From contig JAKLJP010000022.1 in the NCBI GenBank assembly GCA_023151115.1, positions 92,680-156,679 on the forward strand: a DNA stretch of 64,000 bases. Reading direction: 5' to 3'. Position numbers and translations under genes: made by a program. The notes under the pieces were generated by a model. That model did not search any database and had not been told where the DNA came from. It saw only the letters and a program-made list of their open reading frames with translations. Source of the stretch: Anaerolineae bacterium. GTDB taxonomy: Bacteria; Chloroflexota; Anaerolineae; 4572-78; J111. Positions 60,981-64,000 of the stretch are shown one piece after another; within the stretch, counting starts at the first letter, position 1, and each line of letters opens with the position of its first letter.

Positions 60981-61037
60981 GAGGCTAAGGCTGAGTCTAA
61001 GGCAATGAGATTAATCTTAGCCTCAGCCTTAGCCTTT
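60981..61037. repeat. Inverted repeat of CTAAGGCTGAG words
   Basis: GAGGCTAAGGCTGAGTCTAAG is mirrored by CTTAGCCTCAGCCTTAGCCT-type sequence. Similar words occur at 57929-57956. It lies in the divergent gap between the CDF and Na/Pi-type genes. Confidence 0.85.
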
Positions 61038-61150
61038 GATATTGCTACCAGCGTAACTTATCTGAATGACTCATTGCAGAATAATGATGATTTGTGCTAG
61101 AATTTAACCTATTCTTTGGTTATTGTCCACTATCAAGCGGGGTCTATCTC

Positions 61151-62308
61151 ATGGGAGATAAAAACTTACTTGACTCAAATTTGGTCGAGTCTGTTTCCAG
61201 CCAACCTGCGCCTTATTTACCCAACCCCTCCGCCAATAAAATTGCGCACGCAGCCCGTACTGTTTGGATTAATGTCCGGTTTGATAAAATCATTATCTTT
61301 ATCGCCAGCCTTTTTCTTTTTATCCTGGCCATTATGTTAATGAAGGAGGGGGCTCGCGGCTTGACCTTTCTGGTGCGCGACACATTTGCGGTGACAAACC
61401 CTTTCAACAGCCTGGGGTTTGGCTGGTTGTTTGCTTACGTAATTATGAGCGGCTCACCGGTGGCCGCTGTTTCCCTGGCATTTTTTGATGCCGGCGTGAT
61501 TGATAAACTCAGCGCTTATACTATGATTGCCGGCTCTCGCCTGGGAGCCGGTTTTATTGTACTTTTTCTTGGGTTTATTTACGTTTTGCGCGGCCGCAAC
61601 CGGGTATCCAGCCTGAGCATGGGCTTGTTATCGCTAACTGTCACCGGCACAACCTATCTGGTTAGTTTGCTGGTAGGACTCGGTATCTTTCAAATCGGAG
61701 CGATCGATCAGGTCCAACTTCGCTCCGGGGCGATGCTTAATTCGGTGACGGATTTGATCTTTGACCCCATTACGGCGCTCTTTGTAGCTTATCTGCCCGG
61801 CTGGGCCCTTTTTGCGGTCGGTCTGGGCCTGATCATGTTCAGCTTTAGCTTATTTGATCGCTGCTTGCCTCACATGACCATCAAAGAAAGCCAGGTTGGG
61901 CGCATCTCGCGCCTGGTTTACCGGCCCTGGGTAATGTTTTTGATGGGGGCAGGAGTCACCCTGATTTCGATGTCGGTGAGCATCTCGCTCAGCATCCTCA
62001 TCCCTTTGAGTAATCGCGGCTTTGTCCGCCGCGAGAATGTTATTCCATATATTATGGGGGCCAATATCACCACCTTTGTGGACACGCTTTTGGCCGCCGT
62101 TTTGCTTGATAATCCGCCGGCCTTTACCATCGTTTTGGTTGAGATGGTCAGTATTACCCTGGTTTCCATTGCTATTTTGACTACGAGCTACCATCGTTAT
62201 GAACGGGCCATACTCGATTTTGTTAATTGGGTTACGGCCAAAAAACGCAACCTAGCCGTTTTTATGGCAATTATTTTTATTGTACCCATCATTCTTGTTC
62301 TGGTTTAG
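61151..62308 (+). CDS. Na/Pi-cotransporter-like membrane protein
   Basis: About 385 residues with 8-9 hydrophobic segments after a 45-residue polar N-terminus. Two related motifs, MSGSPVAAVSLAFFDAG and MGANITTFVDTLLAAVL, are inverted-repeat elements like the GANIGTT/QSSSA motifs of NptA/PNaS transporters. The PhoU-like C-terminal domain of many family members is absent. The start at 61151 (MGDKNLLDS) has GGGG upstream. It is 10 bp before a universal stress protein gene and surely co-transcribed. The substrate may be phosphate or another anion. Confidence 0.75.
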   Translation: MGDKNLLDSNLVESVSSQPAPYLPNPSANKIAHAARTVWINVRFDKIIIFIASLFLFILAIMLMKEGARGLTFLVRDTFAVTNPFNSLGFGWLFAYVIMSGSPVAAVSLAFFDAGVIDKLSAYTMIAGSRLGAGFIVLFLGFIYVLRGRNRVSSLSMGLLSLTVTGTTYLVSLLVGLGIFQIGAIDQVQLRSGAMLNSVTDLIFDPITALFVAYLPGWALFAVGLGLIMFSFSLFDRCLPHMTIKESQVGRISRLVYRPWVMFLMGAGVTLISMSVSISLSILIPLSNRGFVRRENVIPYIMGANITTFVDTLLAAVLLDNPPAFTIVLVEMVSITLVSIAILTTSYHRYERAILDFVNWVTAKKRNLAVFMAIIFIVPIILVLV

Positions 62309-62318
62309 GAGGAATATT

Positions 62319-63143
62319 TTGATACGTCTACTGATCGCGACCGCCGGTTTGCACCAATCCGAAACAACGTTACTTCTGAGCACCCAGCTTGCGCGCCGGG
62401 CGGGCATCATCCCAACCGTGTTAACGGTAGTCAAGAATGAAAACAACCGGGGGCGGGCCGCGCCTATTTTAGCCCATGCCTGTCAAATGGTGGGGCCAGA
62501 AATTTCAAACCTTCAGACAAAAGTGCGGGTGGGACAGCCCGCCGAAGAGATTATTCGCGAAGCCGAAGAGGGCCATTATGATCTGATTGTTATGGGTGAG
62601 AAGCGGGATTACGACCTGATGACCCGCTTACTGGGTTCAACTGCCAAGCGGGTTATTGAGCATGCCCCCTGCCCGGTCATTATTGCCAAGGGTAAGATAG
62701 GCCCCATTCACCGCATCCTGCTCTGTGACAGCGGCGCCGAGAGCGTCTCGCTGCTCAATCGCTTCATCGCCCGGCTGCCTGCCTTGGTGGAGGGTGATAT
62801 CGAAATCACCGTCTTGCATGTTATGTCGCAAATAACCGCCGGCCCTGGGGTAAAAGGCAAGCAGTTGCGGGCCAGCGCCGAAGAACTTATCCAGGAACAT
62901 ACTCCCGAAGGCGAAATTCTGGAGCAGGATGTGCAAATTTTGCAAAAATCAAATTTACGGCCTCAACCAAAAGTGCGGCACGGCCTGGTGGTAGACGAAA
63001 TCCTGGCCGAAGCCCGAGGCGGCGACTACGATTTGGTGGTGATCGGCGCGCATCGAGGCACAGGCTGGGAACGGCTTTTACTTGACGACCTGGCCCAACA
63101 AATCATCGAGCAGATGGACCGGCCGGTGTTGGTGGTCCGGTGA
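62319..63143 (+). CDS. Tandem universal stress protein (two UspA domains)
   Basis: A TTG start at 62319 is chosen because AGGAGG lies six bases before it and the product then begins MIRLLIATAG; starting earlier would run into the preceding gene. Residues about 1-135 are the first UspA domain, with DLIVMGEKRDYD and LGSTAKRVIEHAPCPVII. Residues 136-274 are the second, with DLVVIGAHRGTGWERLLLDD and VLVVR. The first domain keeps more of the nucleotide-binding G-x-x-G pattern than the second. It is coupled to the Na/Pi-like transporter and probably regulates it, as other Usp domains do for ion transporters. Confidence 0.9.
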   Translation: MIRLLIATAGLHQSETTLLLSTQLARRAGIIPTVLTVVKNENNRGRAAPILAHACQMVGPEISNLQTKVRVGQPAEEIIREAEEGHYDLIVMGEKRDYDLMTRLLGSTAKRVIEHAPCPVIIAKGKIGPIHRILLCDSGAESVSLLNRFIARLPALVEGDIEITVLHVMSQITAGPGVKGKQLRASAEELIQEHTPEGEILEQDVQILQKSNLRPQPKVRHGLVVDEILAEARGGDYDLVVIGAHRGTGWERLLLDDLAQQIIEQMDRPVLVVR

Positions 63144-63236
63144 TGCCGCCAGATAGCGGCTTTCCCCAGCGCAGGTTCAACACAGAATTTGTTCATATTC
63201 GCCCGGCTTGCCCGGATTTTTAGGGGATGGATGTCA

Positions 63237-63409
63237 TTAAACTTCCGGTTCGGCGGGGACAACCGGCCCGATGGGTGCGTCGCCCACTTTCCGGCGGCGG
63301 AAAATAAAATAGCCGCCTAAGCCGAGAAACGCGACCCCCACCAGCACGCCGCTAAAGTTGCTGATGAACTCGCTCAGCGCTTCCCATTGGCTGCTGAAGG
63401 CATAGCCAA
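63237..63409 (-). pseudogene. DedA-family membrane protein, C-terminal remnant
   Basis: An open stretch reads LGYAFSSQWEALSEFISNFS then GVLVGVAFLGLGGYFIFRRR and a short acidic tail ending at TAA (63237-63239). The GY-x-x-x-x-x-W-x-x-x-S-x-F pattern followed by one helix and an RRR tail is the usual end of DedA/VTT proteins. The rest of the gene is replaced by an IS4-family element at about 63410. Confidence 0.6.
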
Positions 63410-63410
63410 G

Positions 63411-64000
63411 CTATCTATTACCCACAAGTTGGGATTGTTCATTAACAAGATACCAAGTGTCGGCCATGTCCTGTAATCTTTGCCAACCCCGCCAGATGAG
63501 GGTGATGCCTGGTTCACCATCGTGCTTGCGGCCAAGAAAGCCACCCAACTGGGCAATCCATCGGACCGCTTGTCGGACAGTTGGTGGGCTGGATGGGAGA
63601 GAAGCGGTGCGATGGATACGCATATAGAGAGCTTGCCACTCAGGGGTAGTGAGGATCACGGTACAAGGCAAGTCGGGGTCGGTTCGATTGAAATAAGTCA
63701 GCCAGTGCAGACGCCAGGCCACGACACTCATCAGGGCAATATAGTTGTACAGACGTTCCGCCTTTTGCAGCCGACAATTCTCGACGGTACAGCCAGATTT
63801 GAGGATTTTGTGGTAAACCTCAATTTGCCAGCGACAACTATACCAGCCGACCACCTGGACCGCCTCCTCAAAATTCTGAACCGAGGTATTGGTCAATAGT
63901 AACCATTCAATTGGTTCGTCTATCTCAGCGGGTGGCTTCTCCTCTCGCACCAGAATGGCGTTGAGAGTGACGGACGGCAGTTTCTTCTGGTTGGGACGCC
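63411..64000 (-). CDS. IS4-family transposase (Tn5-like), 5' end outside window
   Basis: The frame runs off the right edge (SVTLNAILVREEKPPAEIDE upstream of the first GTG), so the N-terminus is not seen. IEWLLLTN is the second DDE strand, and YSCRWQIEVYHKILKSG is the Y-(2)-R-(3)-E-(6)-K signature carrying the last catalytic Glu. The C-terminal 100 residues end with WRGWQRLQDMADTWYL, as in IS4/ISPepr1-type enzymes. The element lies in a DedA-like gene. It appears intact as far as it is visible. Confidence 0.9.
   Translation of the reverse strand, partial: RPNQKKLPSVTLNAILVREEKPPAEIDEPIEWLLLTNTSVQNFEEAVQVVGWYSCRWQIEVYHKILKSGCTVENCRLQKAERLYNYIALMSVVAWRLHWLTYFNRTDPDLPCTVILTTPEWQALYMRIHRTASLPSSPPTVRQAVRWIAQLGGFLGRKHDGEPGITLIWRGWQRLQDMADTWYLVNEQSQLVGNR

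Overview
The window is bacterial, moderately GC-rich DNA with long same-strand gene runs and roughly one gene per kilobase. Several traits point to a Chloroflexota (Anaerolineae-like) heterotroph: a LysM domain fused to an Opp-type solute-binding protein, URO-D/corrinoid methyltransferases including a single-chain fusion, a zinc-finger membrane protein, and many intergenic palindromes. That placement is an inference from gene content; no rRNA, tRNA or CRISPR array was seen.

Layout. 1-4.4 kb is a decaying mobile zone: the end of a tyrosine recombinase, a hybrid histidine kinase broken by several lesions, and an ISAs1-family element inserted into an IS110-family remnant. 4.6-9.9 kb is an aldehyde-stress-like module: three aldo/keto reductases (one frameshifted by a 76-bp partial duplication), a cupin, half of a DMT transporter and an AraC_N-type regulator. 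Two of the reductases and the regulator sit between inverted copies of a 91-bp MITE. 10-11.3 kb has a small membrane protein and a metallo-beta-lactamase-fold hydrolase.

11.3-26.3 kb is one long minus-strand cluster: a gamma-glutamyl hydrolase (C26), a class I amidotransferase, a P450, a glutamine-synthetase-like ligase, two PLP decarboxylases, an APC permease, an extradiol-type dioxygenase, a FAH-family enzyme, an acetoacetate-decarboxylase-family enzyme, an HpaE-like aldehyde dehydrogenase and a MarR regulator. Together they look like uptake, decarboxylation, N-glutamylation, oxygenation and meta-cleavage of an aromatic amino acid or amine, with a logic like the aniline (gamma-glutamylanilide) and homoprotocatechuate pathways.

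26.7-41.6 kb is mixed: a small membrane protein behind a strong promoter, a ribokinase, a URO-D::corrinoid fusion, an IS630 remnant, a heterodimeric ABC exporter whose two genes are split by a 23S-IVP-type four-helix gene, a TPR protein, an EamA transporter, an amidohydrolase and two membrane-anchored proteins of unknown function.

42-59.8 kb is a minus-strand carbohydrate locus: glucuronate isomerase (uxaC), a LacI regulator, NagB-type deaminase, a complete Opp-type ABC importer with a LysM-bearing receptor, two URO-D methyltransferases with a separate corrinoid protein, an AGE-family epimerase and a sulfatase. I read it as import and dismantling of sulfated, possibly O- or N-methylated, amino-sugar/uronate oligosaccharides with corrinoid-dependent methyl removal. 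60-64 kb holds a CDF metal exporter, a Na/Pi-type transporter with a tandem universal stress protein, and a DedA-like gene cut by an IS4-family element that runs off the window.

The most unusual structural feature is the intergenic DNA. Most gene boundaries carry an inverted repeat whose arms are built from short reiterated words (CACAGAG, GCGTGATGCG, GGCGAGGA, CACGAAT, TAGTAGG and others). Several run into coding regions and supply C-termini or stop codons.
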